Source: a virus
Virus record (IMG/VR): IMGVR_UViG_3300048838_000345
Location: 1 to 50,652 of that record
Reading direction: 5' to 3' (one strand)
DNA length: 50,652 bases
Part shown: piece by piece, positions 7,254-14,647 of the stretch
Layout: every line of letters starts with the position of its first letter
How positions within the stretch are numbered: the stretch's first letter is position 1
Notes under the pieces: model-generated
The model's input: the letters and a program-made list of their open reading frames with translations, nothing else
The model's database searches: none
Told to the model about the DNA's origin: nothing
Translations under genes and position numbers: made by a program

Positions 7254-8216
7254 ATGAAGAAGATTTTAGTATTGATGAGCACACTACTTCTAGGTTTAAG
7301 TAGCTTTGCAGCTACTCCACCGAAAACGACAGTAGGAGTAAAAAATGGAATTGTCCTAACTAAGGATAATACAATTGTTATGGATGATTACTTCTCAGGA
7401 GAGAAGGTCGCACAAGTAACTCAAAAAGCAAAAGATTTAGATGCCAAATTACAGTCTAATGAACCTTTATATCTGGTTCTTGATTCTGGCGGAGGGTCTA
7501 CTGAAGCTGGTATCGAGTTAATTGAAAACCTTAACAATCTCAATCGACCAGTAAAAACTGTAACGCTGTTCGCCGCATCTATGGGATTCCAAACTGTAGA
7601 AGGTTTACGAGGTGAACGTCTAATTACTGAAAACGGCACTTTAATGAGCCACAAAGCGCGAGGTGGATTTTATGGAGAGTTTCCAGGACAACTCGATTCT
7701 AGATATAATCACTATCTCCGCAGAGTTCAACGATTAGACGCCCAAGTCGTCAAACGTACAAACGGAAAACATACAGCAAAAAGCTACGCAGCATTGATTG
7801 AAAACGAACACTGGTGCGATGGTGCTGACTGTATTGCTCAAGGTTTTGCAGACCGAGTAGTTAAGCCTTCTTGTGACCAAAGCTTAAAAGGTACACATAA
7901 CGCACTATACGACCGTTTCATCTACATGGGCCACGTAGTAGAGATTGTTGACGTTATGTCAAACTGTCCACTAATTACAGAAGCTCTCAGTTGGAATGTA
8001 TATATTGATGGAGAACCCTTGTTTGCTTCTGACACAGACTCCTTAGTGAATTCAACAAAAGTAAGTACTGACATCAATCAATCCGGCTATTCTCGATTTA
8101 ATCGTACAGTCTTAGATTCTGTAGGTCTTGAAGCTGCGGAAAATATCAAAAAATTGGTGACTAAGAAACTTGATGCTCGTGAAGGTTCTGCTGACCGTAA
8201 CGTAAAGAAGTACTAA
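7254..8216 (+). CDS. Secreted ClpP-like serine protease
   Basis: A 320-residue protein with a classical signal peptide (MKKILVLMSTLLLGLSSFA, cleavage after about residue 19) followed by a ClpP/crotonase-fold domain. LDSGGGSTEAG matches the ClpP oxyanion region. FAASMG carries the nucleophile Ser109. LMSHKARGG carries His133. The WCDGADCIAQGFADRV segment matches the ClpP C-terminal signature, but the third catalytic position appears as Glu185 rather than Asp by hand alignment. Roughly 110 residues follow with no recognised domain. Export and the lack of a visible ATPase partner argue for an ATP-independent, SppA-like role in the periplasm. It sits between a small membrane protein and two more envelope-directed proteins. 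Confidence 0.75.
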   Translation: MKKILVLMSTLLLGLSSFAATPPKTTVGVKNGIVLTKDNTIVMDDYFSGEKVAQVTQKAKDLDAKLQSNEPLYLVLDSGGGSTEAGIELIENLNNLNRPVKTVTLFAASMGFQTVEGLRGERLITENGTLMSHKARGGFYGEFPGQLDSRYNHYLRRVQRLDAQVVKRTNGKHTAKSYAALIENEHWCDGADCIAQGFADRVVKPSCDQSLKGTHNALYDRFIYMGHVVEIVDVMSNCPLITEALSWNVYIDGEPLFASDTDSLVNSTKVSTDINQSGYSRFNRTVLDSVGLEAAENIKKLVTKKLDAREGSADRNVKKY

Positions 8217-8217
8217 T

Positions 8218-8634
8218 ATGAAAAAGCTATTGTGTTTAGTGTTAGCAATTATGATTCCTTTTCAGACTTTTGCTGAATGTCCTAAACCAGTAACTTTATT
8301 AGAACAGGGAGCTTCGGCTCCTTGTTCCGGTTTCTTATTCTCAAAAGAGAAAGAGAAAGAAATTAGGCTAATGAATGAGGACTATTCGTTTCTTAAACAA
8401 GAGTTACAAATTAAAAACAAAAAAATAGACATTCTATTATATGATAGAACTCTATCAGACAACATCATAGAAAAAGAACGCAGTAAATCAGAACTATGGC
8501 GCATTACTGCTGAAAAGTCTACACTAGAACTAGTTAAAGTTAATGAGGGTCAAGGCAATAGAGACCTATTAATGGCGTTGCTAGGAGTGGTAGTTACTGT
8601 GGGTGCTGGCTGGGCCGTAGGACAGGTTAAATGA
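8218..8634 (+). CDS. Exported coiled-coil protein with C-terminal membrane anchor (spanin-like?)
   Basis: A 138-residue protein with signal sequence MKKLLCLVLAIMIPFQTFA, then a short cysteine-bearing stretch (ECPKPVTLL ... APCSGFLFS), a charged coiled coil at about residues 40-105, and a C-terminal hydrophobic helix (LLMALLGVVVTVGAGWAVG). The PC-G-FLFS-KEKE pattern recurs in small phage membrane proteins of unknown function, as I recall. The layout (export signal, periplasmic coiled coil, terminal anchor) resembles a single-gene spanin, but FAEC is not a good lipobox because of the Glu before Cys. The spanin role is therefore only a suggestion. The stop overlaps the next start (ATGA). Confidence 0.55.
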   Translation: MKKLLCLVLAIMIPFQTFAECPKPVTLLEQGASAPCSGFLFSKEKEKEIRLMNEDYSFLKQELQIKNKKIDILLYDRTLSDNIIEKERSKSELWRITAEKSTLELVKVNEGQGNRDLLMALLGVVVTVGAGWAVGQVK

Positions 8635-9206
8635 TGGAATATTTTATTGGTCCGTTAGTATGTCTTTGTATAGTTCTAGCAATAGAGTTATATAGAACAA
8701 AGAAAGCTAGTAAAAATATACTGAGCACTTCCGTACAAAACGAGACCCTAAAACAAGAATTAAAAACTCAACAAACTCAACTGTTACAAGTCCAAGAAGA
8801 TTTGGGACAAGAACGAGAAAAGAATAGAACTCTTTTGTCTCAGAAGAAGAGTAGTGAAACTCGACTCGGACAAATCAGCGAACATCTCGTACCCTTTCTT
8901 GAGAATTGTACACATGAACCTAAAAATATGCACTTTATGGGAAACCCTATAGATTATTGTATTTTTGACTTTGACCAAGGAGCCATAACATTTCTTGAAG
9001 TTAAATCTGGAAATAGTAAACCTACAAAGCGTCAAAAGATTGTAAAAAATATAATTAAAGCAGGTAGAGTTTTTTATGAAGAAATCCGTATCAATGAAAA
9101 AGGCGTAAAGAACCGAGTAATCGGTCTAGATGGAAAGTTGTTGCAAACAGTTAAAGATTCAGGTATTATGTCTGGATTAAGTGGGGACGACGATGGAGAA
9201 GATTAA
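8631..9206 (+). CDS. Membrane-anchored endonuclease-like protein (COG4741-like)
   Basis: A 191-residue protein in three parts. There is an N-terminal membrane helix (about 3-20), a long coiled coil (about 25-85), and a C-terminal domain with NPIDYCIFD then ITFLEVKSGNSKPTKRQ. The Asp ... Glu-x-Lys pattern followed by SKPTKRQ is the signature of the predicted secreted endonucleases distantly related to archaeal Holliday-junction resolvases (PD-(D/E)xK fold). ATG 8631 and ATG 8634 are both usable starts. It lies in the run of envelope-directed genes. Whether the nuclease domain faces cytoplasm or periplasm is uncertain; host DNA degradation or entry exclusion are possibilities only. Confidence 0.7.
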   Translation: MMEYFIGPLVCLCIVLAIELYRTKKASKNILSTSVQNETLKQELKTQQTQLLQVQEDLGQEREKNRTLLSQKKSSETRLGQISEHLVPFLENCTHEPKNMHFMGNPIDYCIFDFDQGAITFLEVKSGNSKPTKRQKIVKNIIKAGRVFYEEIRINEKGVKNRVIGLDGKLLQTVKDSGIMSGLSGDDDGED

Positions 9207-9522
9207 ACAAGGACTTTCTAGTATTTGGGGTTATATTGTATTAGTAGTCGGCGCTAGCATTGCTATACTATTATATGTTTTGAACCTTAAAAATAAAGAA
9301 CTGGACGCAGCTAAAGCAAAAATTGCCTTAGTCAATACGCAGAAAGAAGCTGATGCTTTGGAAGCCAGTATTAAACAAGATATGGCTCAAAGAGACTTGA
9401 ATCAAAAGGATTTACAGAGTCTTCAAAAAGCCCTTGACATTTTAGAAGAAAAACGCCAGAGTATTTTAAAAGAAGGGAATCTTACAGATTCTCAAGTAGA
9501 AGACTACTGGAATAAAAAATGA
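9193..9522 (+). CDS. Membrane-anchored coiled-coil protein
   Basis: A 109-residue protein with an N-terminal membrane helix (IWGYIVLVVGASIAILLYVL, about residues 11-30) followed by an almost continuous coiled coil rich in Lys, Glu, Gln and Ala. ATG 9193 is chosen over GTG 9181. The layout matches Rz/i-spanin-like proteins (inner-membrane anchor plus periplasmic coiled coil), so with the 8218 gene it might form part of a lysis or envelope-spanning complex. That is inference; topology alone is visible. It overlaps the next gene by four bases (ATGA). Confidence 0.6.
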   Translation: MEKIKQGLSSIWGYIVLVVGASIAILLYVLNLKNKELDAAKAKIALVNTQKEADALEASIKQDMAQRDLNQKDLQSLQKALDILEEKRQSILKEGNLTDSQVEDYWNKK

Positions 9523-9836
9523 AATTAGAAGTTTACGCAGCTAGAATATTTGAAGAATACGTGAAACAACAAGGGATAGATGGTCACTGGGACTATCTAT
9601 CTTCTACTCGTAAACTTAATTGGATTAAAGAGGCAAACTTTTTGATGAGAAGTTCAATACAAGAGTTAAGCAAGTGTTTTAAACCTCTTCCTAAAAGTAA
9701 TCCACAAGCTTCTTACGAAGCTGGGTATCAACATGGTATGGCAACTGAGCGCAATTCTCTACTAAGTTATGTAGAATACCTTTCTCAAGATTTAGAACAG
9801 CAATATAGACAATTAGAAGATAAATACAAAAATTAA
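9519..9836 (+). CDS. Hypothetical helical protein
   Basis: A 105-residue soluble, helical protein with a Tyr- and Gln-rich C-terminus. No domain was recognised. The ATGA overlap with the preceding membrane coiled-coil gene and the 14-base gap before the reductase gene place it in the same transcript. Confidence 0.6.
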   Translation: MKLEVYAARIFEEYVKQQGIDGHWDYLSSTRKLNWIKEANFLMRSSIQELSKCFKPLPKSNPQASYEAGYQHGMATERNSLLSYVEYLSQDLEQQYRQLEDKYKN

Positions 9837-9850
9837 ACAATGAGGTTTTA

Positions 9851-11755
9851 ATGCAAAAAATAGAGACTCCTTGGGGTCCTGTTGGTTATATTACTTTTAA
9901 ACGTACTTATGCTCGTAGATTCAAAGACGATAGCTTAAATTCTGAAACAGAAGAATTTTCTGATACGGTGGATAGAGTAGTCAAAGCTTGCAAAAATCAA
10001 CTCAACGTTGGGTTTACTTCTTCTGAAGAAGCTCGTCTTAAAGAAATTATGCTAGGATTAAAAGGTATTGTTGCTGGCCGTTTTTTGTGGCAATTAGGAA
10101 CAAAGACTGTAGATAAGTTAGGCTTGTTGTCTTTACAAAATTGCGCCTTTACTTTAGTAAACGAGCCTATCCGACCTTTCACTTGGACAATGGACGCTCT
10201 CATGCTCGGCAGCGGTGTTGGCTTTAATATTCAACGTGAATATGTGTACGAGCTTCCAAAACCAAAAAAAGTTAAAATCATTCGACAAGAAACCAATGAT
10301 GCCGAGTTTATCGTTCCTGACAGCCGAGAAGGTTGGGTAGAATTACTACGTAAAGTATTAGAAGCTCATTTTATTACTGGCAAAAGTTTTACGTATTCTA
10401 CTGTTTGTATTCGTGGTAAAGGCGCTCCGATTAAAAGCTTTGGTGGTCTCGCTTCAGGACCAGAAGACTTGTGTTGGGGAATGACAGAAATCAGTAAAAT
10501 TTTAAATGATAGAGCAAACAAAAAATTAAGACCTATTGATTGCTTAGACATTATGAATATTATAGGTATGATTGTAGTAGCAGGAAATGTTCGACGTTCA
10601 GCACAAATTGCTATAGGAGATATGGATGACTTACAATACTTAAATGCCAAACGTTGGGATATTGGAAATATTCCAAATTGGAGAGCCATGTCTAACAATT
10701 CAGTTGTATGTAATGATATTACTCAATTACCAGAACAGTTTTGGCAAGGCTATTTGGGCAATGGCGAACCTTATGGTTTAATTAATCTTGGACTAGCTAG
10801 AAAAATAGGAAGAGTGGGCGAAACTCAATACCCAGATATGGAAGTTGGAGGATTTAATCCTTGCGCAGAACAGAGTTTAGCTGACAAAGAGACATGCTGT
10901 TTAGCTGAGATATACTTACCGAATATTGATTCTTTGGACGAATTTAAAGAAGTTGCCACTTATTTATACCGAATAAATAAACACTCTTTAGCTCTAAACT
11001 GTCACCTGCCTGAAACTGAGGCAATTGTTCATAAGAATATGAGGATGGGAATAGGAGTTACTGGTTATCTTCAAGCTACTGACGAGCAACGTTCTTGGTT
11101 AGATTCTACCTATGTCTATCTTAGAGAGTATGATAAAAAATATAGCGCGGAACATAATTTTAATACTAGCATTAAATTGACCACTGTAAAACCTAGTGGC
11201 ACTCTGTCCTTGTTAGCCGGAGTTACGCCAGGCTGTCATCCAGGCTACGCTACTCATCATATCAGACGTATAAGAATGGCTTCAAATATTCCTCTAGTAG
11301 AAGTGTGTAAAGCTCACGGATATCCAGTTGAATACCAAAAAAAATTTGACGGCTCACTGGATGCCAGTACAGTCATAGTTTCTTTTCCTTGTAAATTTCC
11401 AGACCACACAAAAGTGGCAAAAGATATGACAGCCGTTGACCAATTAGAAGTAATTAAAAGTTTGCAAACGAACTGGTCCGATAATGCTGTATCTTGTACA
11501 ATATATTACAAAAAAGAAGAACTACCTCTTATAAAACAATGGTTATTAGACAATTACAATACAAATGTCAAATCTGTATCCTTTTTGTTGCACAGCGACC
11601 ACGGGTTTATTCAAGCTCCCCTAGAAGAGATTACTAAAGAGGTTTATGAAGATTTACTCTCTAAAACCAAACCCATTACAGGAATAGAAACTATAGACGA
11701 GCAGTCCATATTAGATTCTTTTGAGTGTGAAGGCGGAGTCTGTCCAATAAAATAA
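9851..11755 (+). CDS. Class II (adenosylcobalamin-dependent) ribonucleoside-triphosphate reductase
   Basis: Reduces ribonucleoside triphosphates to deoxy forms for phage DNA synthesis, using coenzyme B12, so it works with or without oxygen. In 634 residues it has Cys98 (LQNCAF) and the NPCAEQ core with Cys338 and Glu340, then Cys349, giving the 11-residue spacing of the radical and substrate cysteines. KPSGTLSLLAG and the HHIRRIRM region follow, and the C-terminal shuttle pair Cys626/Cys631 (CEGGVCPIK). This pattern is that of the monomeric RTPR type of Lactobacillus leichmannii (739 residues), so this enzyme is about 100 residues shorter. TGAGG precedes the ATG. A terminator follows directly. 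Confidence 0.92.
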   Translation: MQKIETPWGPVGYITFKRTYARRFKDDSLNSETEEFSDTVDRVVKACKNQLNVGFTSSEEARLKEIMLGLKGIVAGRFLWQLGTKTVDKLGLLSLQNCAFTLVNEPIRPFTWTMDALMLGSGVGFNIQREYVYELPKPKKVKIIRQETNDAEFIVPDSREGWVELLRKVLEAHFITGKSFTYSTVCIRGKGAPIKSFGGLASGPEDLCWGMTEISKILNDRANKKLRPIDCLDIMNIIGMIVVAGNVRRSAQIAIGDMDDLQYLNAKRWDIGNIPNWRAMSNNSVVCNDITQLPEQFWQGYLGNGEPYGLINLGLARKIGRVGETQYPDMEVGGFNPCAEQSLADKETCCLAEIYLPNIDSLDEFKEVATYLYRINKHSLALNCHLPETEAIVHKNMRMGIGVTGYLQATDEQRSWLDSTYVYLREYDKKYSAEHNFNTSIKLTTVKPSGTLSLLAGVTPGCHPGYATHHIRRIRMASNIPLVEVCKAHGYPVEYQKKFDGSLDASTVIVSFPCKFPDHTKVAKDMTAVDQLEVIKSLQTNWSDNAVSCTIYYKKEELPLIKQWLLDNYNTNVKSVSFLLHSDHGFIQAPLEEITKEVYEDLLSKTKPITGIETIDEQSILDSFECEGGVCPIK

Positions 11756-11758
11756 TTA

Positions 11759-11787
11759 TTGACAAATAAAGCTAATTGAGGCACTAT
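11759..11787 (+). promoter_or_regulatory. Possible promoter overlapping the terminator
   Basis: A perfect TTGACA at 11759-11764 and, 17 bases on, a weak -10-like CACTAT (11782-11787). If it is used, transcription would begin near 11794, inside the right arm of the terminator hairpin. The new transcript would then lack the left arm and escape termination. The poor -10 box makes this tentative. Confidence 0.25.
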
Positions 11788-11808
11788 GTAGAACATGGTG
11801 CCTTTTTT
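11780..11808 (+). terminator. Rho-independent terminator after the reductase gene
   Basis: A 10-base-pair stem, GGCACTATGT (11780-11789) with ACATGGTGCC (11793-11802), one G-T wobble, a three-base loop, and TTTTTT at 11803-11808. It starts 25 bases after the reductase stop. The ATG of the next gene (11795) lies in the right arm, so hairpin formation would also hide that start. Confidence 0.85.
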
Positions 11809-12091
11809 ATTTGTACTAATGCTTCTGGCAGGATGTACGCCTAAACCTATACCAAGTAATCCTACGTTTCAAGACGTAAAGCCTATATTACAGATGAGAT
11901 GTATGTCTTGTCACAACGATAGCATACGTCCTCATGGACACAGCACCAACTGGCTTAATGAGACAGTTTTCAAAGAAAGACTTGACATTATTAAAGAGCG
12001 TGTTATTATTAAGCGAAACATGCCTGTAGGTAGCGTATTACCTAAGCAGGAATATGAAACTATTAAAAACTACTTAGAAGGAATGCAGTGA
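11795..12091 (+). CDS. Lipoprotein with c-type cytochrome heme motif
   Basis: A 98-residue predicted lipoprotein. The N-terminus is a short hydrophobic signal ending in a LAGC lipobox (Cys at residue 13), without the usual basic residues. The mature part reads VKPILQMRCMSCHND: CMSCH is an exact CxxCH heme-attachment motif. The late NMPVGSVLPKQEYETIKNYL segment fits the distal Met ligand and C-terminal helix of class I cytochrome c. An in-frame stop at 11789 rules out an earlier start; GTG 11798 and ATG 11819 are alternatives. The start codon lies in a terminator stem. It overlaps the next gene by four bases (GTGA). Electron transfer at the host envelope is inferred from the motif. Confidence 0.7.
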   Translation: MVPFLFVLMLLAGCTPKPIPSNPTFQDVKPILQMRCMSCHNDSIRPHGHSTNWLNETVFKERLDIIKERVIIKRNMPVGSVLPKQEYETIKNYLEGMQ

Positions 12092-12468
12092 AAAAAGCTA
12101 AATCTTCACAAATTAATTGGCCAAGATATTTTTTAGCAGTACTAATATCAGGCTGTTTGTGGTGGTCGGGGTTTTTAGTATTCAAGCATCTCAATACACC
12201 AAAAGAAGATGAATGCTACTCGCACAATATTAATGCGGTCTATGCCAGAGTTTCTATCGTAGATGATTATGATGTTATATATTATATAGCAGATTTAGAT
12301 GATATGAAAAACGAACTAAAACGTAGAAATGTCAAAAGTTTCAATGATTTATACACGCTGGACAAAAGTTGCAAAAGTTACTGGTTAGCAAGAACTTTAG
12401 TAGGGCATAGTGAATCTATTAAATCCTTATACGACAAAACTGACGAATTACAAAATAGAGGTAAATAA
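12088..12468 (+). CDS. Small membrane protein with exposed C-terminal domain
   Basis: A 126-residue protein starting with GTG in a GTGA overlap with the cytochrome-like gene. A basic N-terminus and one membrane helix (about residues 14-32, YFLAVLISGCLWWSGFLVF) are followed by a roughly 90-residue polar domain with two Cys (ECYS, SCKS) that could form a periplasmic disulfide. No family was recognised. Tight coupling to the lipoprotein gene suggests the two work together at the inner membrane or periplasm. Confidence 0.6.
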   Translation: MKKAKSSQINWPRYFLAVLISGCLWWSGFLVFKHLNTPKEDECYSHNINAVYARVSIVDDYDVIYYIADLDDMKNELKRRNVKSFNDLYTLDKSCKSYWLARTLVGHSESIKSLYDKTDELQNRGK

Positions 12469-13169
12469 TGAAAATTATAGCTATATCAGGTTGGAAACGT
12501 AGCGGCAAGGATACCGCAGCTAATCTGCTCATCTCTAATGGCTACGAAAGAGTTGCTTTTGCTGATGTACTTAAAGATATGGTAGCTCAAGAATACAACA
12601 TTCCTAGAGAACATTGTGATGACCCTAATTTTAAAGAAGCACCAATCTTACATCTTCCAGTCACTCCAAAAGATGACTTCAGTTTAATGCTTTGTAATTT
12701 CATGTATAGAGAGTTTAGAAGCTCAGATGGTCACATGGCCATGGAACCTTACGTTGATGATTCTGGAGCGTTTCTGGGCGTTATGGGACGTAATGTGGCG
12801 CAACTCTATTGGACCCCCAGGGCTCTGTGTATTCTTAAGGGTAGCGTCAATAGGGCGGTTACAAGTACCTTTTGGACAGAACGAGCTATTAGTCAAATTA
12901 GAACTAAAGCCGCTAAGAATTTTAACGAAGGTATTACTAACGGAGGCTTTGTTATTTCTGATTTGAGGTATCAATCTGAAATTGACCAACTTAAAGCCGC
13001 GTTTGGCAAGAACCTAGTTACTGTTAGAGTAGAACGATTTGAGACTAGTGCTTCCACAGACCCTAGCGAAAGAGACCTCGACAAAGCTAAGTTTGATGTG
13101 ATATTAGATAATAAAGGAACAATTCAAGACTTTGAATTAAAAGTTAAGGAGCTATTAAATGGAAATTAA
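12468..13169 (+). CDS. Deoxynucleoside monophosphate kinase
   Basis: Phosphorylates dNMPs from host DNA breakdown to dNDPs. The 233-residue protein begins with the strand and P-loop IIAISGWKRSGKDT, close to the pattern of T4 gp1-type dNMP kinases, followed by ANLLISNGYERVAFADVLK, a typical substrate-side segment. FVISDLRYQSEID near residue 163 carries the DLR motif of this family, and VRVER follows. Length matches the family. The start overlaps the preceding stop (TAATG). It works with the reductase and dUTPase in dNTP supply. Confidence 0.85.
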   Translation: MKIIAISGWKRSGKDTAANLLISNGYERVAFADVLKDMVAQEYNIPREHCDDPNFKEAPILHLPVTPKDDFSLMLCNFMYREFRSSDGHMAMEPYVDDSGAFLGVMGRNVAQLYWTPRALCILKGSVNRAVTSTFWTERAISQIRTKAAKNFNEGITNGGFVISDLRYQSEIDQLKAAFGKNLVTVRVERFETSASTDPSERDLDKAKFDVILDNKGTIQDFELKVKELLNGN

Positions 13170-13737
13170 TTTACGTAAAGCAAGAAAATTAGAAGGAAAA
13201 ATTCCTGCTGCGATTGTTAAAGAGTCTGGCACAGAATTACTAGAAGTACTTGCTAGTACTCCGCCTGAAATGGCGTTGAGTGACCTTGCCCAAGCTCGGC
13301 TCCGGCTACAAGAACAATTGTCCAACAATATCCAACTTGTAGAGGCTCGATTTTCTATTCGACGTAAAATTGAGCAGACCAATGAATCAGTAGGTATCAA
13401 TAATCTAGTAAACGCTAGAGAAGTGTTAAACACTAAAATTGCGTACTTAAACCTTTTGCAAGGCTTGCAGGTCTGTAGTGACAGAGAGCTACTGGACAAA
13501 CTTGAACATAAACGTAAAGTTTTAGATAAAGGTGAAAGTAGTTACCATTCTGACGGCGTAACTATCACTTCAGGTATTATCTCTAAAACTGAAAAAGAAG
13601 CTTTACTAAGTCAGATTGATGTGTTAAAAAAGCAATTAGAAGATATTGAAGAAGAGTTAGTACAAAAGAATGTTGGCGTAAAGATTACTCTTTCCGCTAA
13701 TGAGGTAACTTTATTGCAATCTAATGGATTGCTTTAG
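13159..13737 (+). CDS. Hypothetical coiled-coil protein
   Basis: A 192-residue helical protein. The N-terminus (INLRKARKLEGKI) and long central and C-terminal segments are coiled coil; TSGIISKTEKEALLSQI resembles segments of bacterial coiled-coil proteins of unknown function. AAGGAG lies seven bases before ATG 13159, and the start overlaps the kinase gene by 11 bases in the +1 frame. It is the last gene before a 200-base non-coding stretch. Confidence 0.6.
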   Translation: MEINLRKARKLEGKIPAAIVKESGTELLEVLASTPPEMALSDLAQARLRLQEQLSNNIQLVEARFSIRRKIEQTNESVGINNLVNAREVLNTKIAYLNLLQGLQVCSDRELLDKLEHKRKVLDKGESSYHSDGVTITSGIISKTEKEALLSQIDVLKKQLEDIEEELVQKNVGVKITLSANEVTLLQSNGLL

Positions 13738-13862
13738 GTTTCCCTAAGAAGTGGGCAGCTTATACTGGATGTTGACGGAGAAGCTCTTGCGTTGGTAGTC
13801 GATTTAAAGCCTTCGGGCCTTGTTAGCTTGTCACCAACTTAGCTGTTTTGTTCCTATTTATC
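13738..13862 (+). ncRNA. Candidate structured RNA or leader
   Basis: No gene fits 13738-13938. The first part folds by eye. GTTGGT (13791-13796) pairs with ACCAAC (13833-13838), flanked by AGCT on both sides. Inside is GCC-TTCG-GGC (13809-13818), a C(UUCG)G tetraloop hairpin. AGCTT at 13757-13761 can pair instead with AAGCT at 13781-13785, so two exclusive folds are possible. It does not look like a tRNA (no T-arm). It may be a phage small RNA or the leader of the 13939 gene; no known family was recognised. Confidence 0.4.
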
Positions 13863-13866
13863 TGTC

Positions 13867-13891
13867 ATATCAAAAGAGTGTTTTTTGATAT
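13867..13891 (+). terminator. AT-rich hairpin, terminator-like
   Basis: A perfect 9-base-pair inverted repeat, ATATCAAAA (13867-13875) with TTTTGATAT (13883-13891), loop GAGTGTT, followed by the T-rich TTGTATTTTGTTT. It is too weak in GC for a strong terminator, but it would mark the 3' end of the upstream candidate RNA or of the 13159 transcript. Confidence 0.35.
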
Positions 13892-13938
13892 TTGTATTTT
13901 GTTTGCCCAATCTTCTTTAAAATTAACCAGGAGTTACT

Positions 13939-14175
13939 ATGAAAAAGTTGACCGCAAAACGAGCTAGAAGATTGTCCTTACTTAAAGCTAACCCTAAAAC
14001 TATGACAGAAGTTATAGCTTTTTTAGTGTCTGAAGCTAAGAACGGACACAATAACACTTTTATTGACGGTAAAGAAGAAGTACTTGAGTTTATTGCAAAC
14101 GAATTAAATAGTCGAGGCTTTAAAGCAGGACTTGAACGTTACACCCAAACACCCTTCTTAAGTGTATATTGGTAG
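13939..14175 (+). CDS. Small basic hypothetical protein
   Basis: A 78-residue, very basic-at-the-N-terminus protein (KKLTAKRARRLSLLK) with CAGGAG eight bases before ATG. No family was recognised; nucleic-acid contact is possible. It is the first gene after the non-coding stretch and overlaps the following frame slightly. Confidence 0.65.
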   Translation: MKKLTAKRARRLSLLKANPKTMTEVIAFLVSEAKNGHNNTFIDGKEEVLEFIANELNSRGFKAGLERYTQTPFLSVYW

Positions 14176-14182
14176 GAGATAT

Positions 14183-14395
14183 ATGAAGTTTTCAGAATTG
14201 ACATTTACAACAAAGTTTAAATTGTTAGCAGGTAATATACTCCTTATTGGAGGTTTGGTAATGTTAGCTACTTCACCTGAAATTATTCAAGGTTTAACTA
14301 TGTTAGTTGCAGGAAATCTGTTTCACTTGGATGGACGTATTTCACGATTGGAAGAAATTGAAAGTAAATTTAATCGTCTCACACCAAAAAACTAA
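14183..14395 (+). CDS. Small membrane protein
   Basis: A 70-residue protein with two hydrophobic segments (about residues 13-32 and 35-47) and a charged C-terminus. ATG 14183 is chosen because TAGGAG lies five bases upstream; a GTG at 14162 would overlap the previous gene. It could be a holin-like or accessory membrane protein; no family was recognised. Confidence 0.6.
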   Translation: MKFSELTFTTKFKLLAGNILLIGGLVMLATSPEIIQGLTMLVAGNLFHLDGRISRLEEIESKFNRLTPKN

Positions 14396-14410
14396 TACAC
14401 AGGAGTTATT

Positions 14411-14647
14411 ATGTTTAGATATGCAGATACTAATAAATTGTCTCAACCAGGCGAAGGTCAGGTAAAAATTGTCACTAAAGTCAGAAAGGTAACTTATATC
14501 AATAAGCATCCTGAAGATGATAAGGTCCGAGTCACTACAGAGGGATTTGAAATTGTGGAAGAACTGGCTGTCAGTCCTAAAGGGGCAAAATTAGCTGGAC
14601 CACCTAGAGTCGTAGGCTCTAAAGTGGTAGATAGGACGGCCCGATGA
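14411..14647 (+). CDS. Small hypothetical beta-rich protein
   Basis: A 78-residue protein with AGGAG seven bases before ATG. The middle (QVKIVTKVRKVTYIN ... VRVTTEGFEIVEEL) alternates like beta strands. It was not recognised. It ends in an ATGA overlap with the SLOG gene, so the two are translated together. Confidence 0.6.
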   Translation: MFRYADTNKLSQPGEGQVKIVTKVRKVTYINKHPEDDKVRVTTEGFEIVEELAVSPKGAKLAGPPRVVGSKVVDRTAR

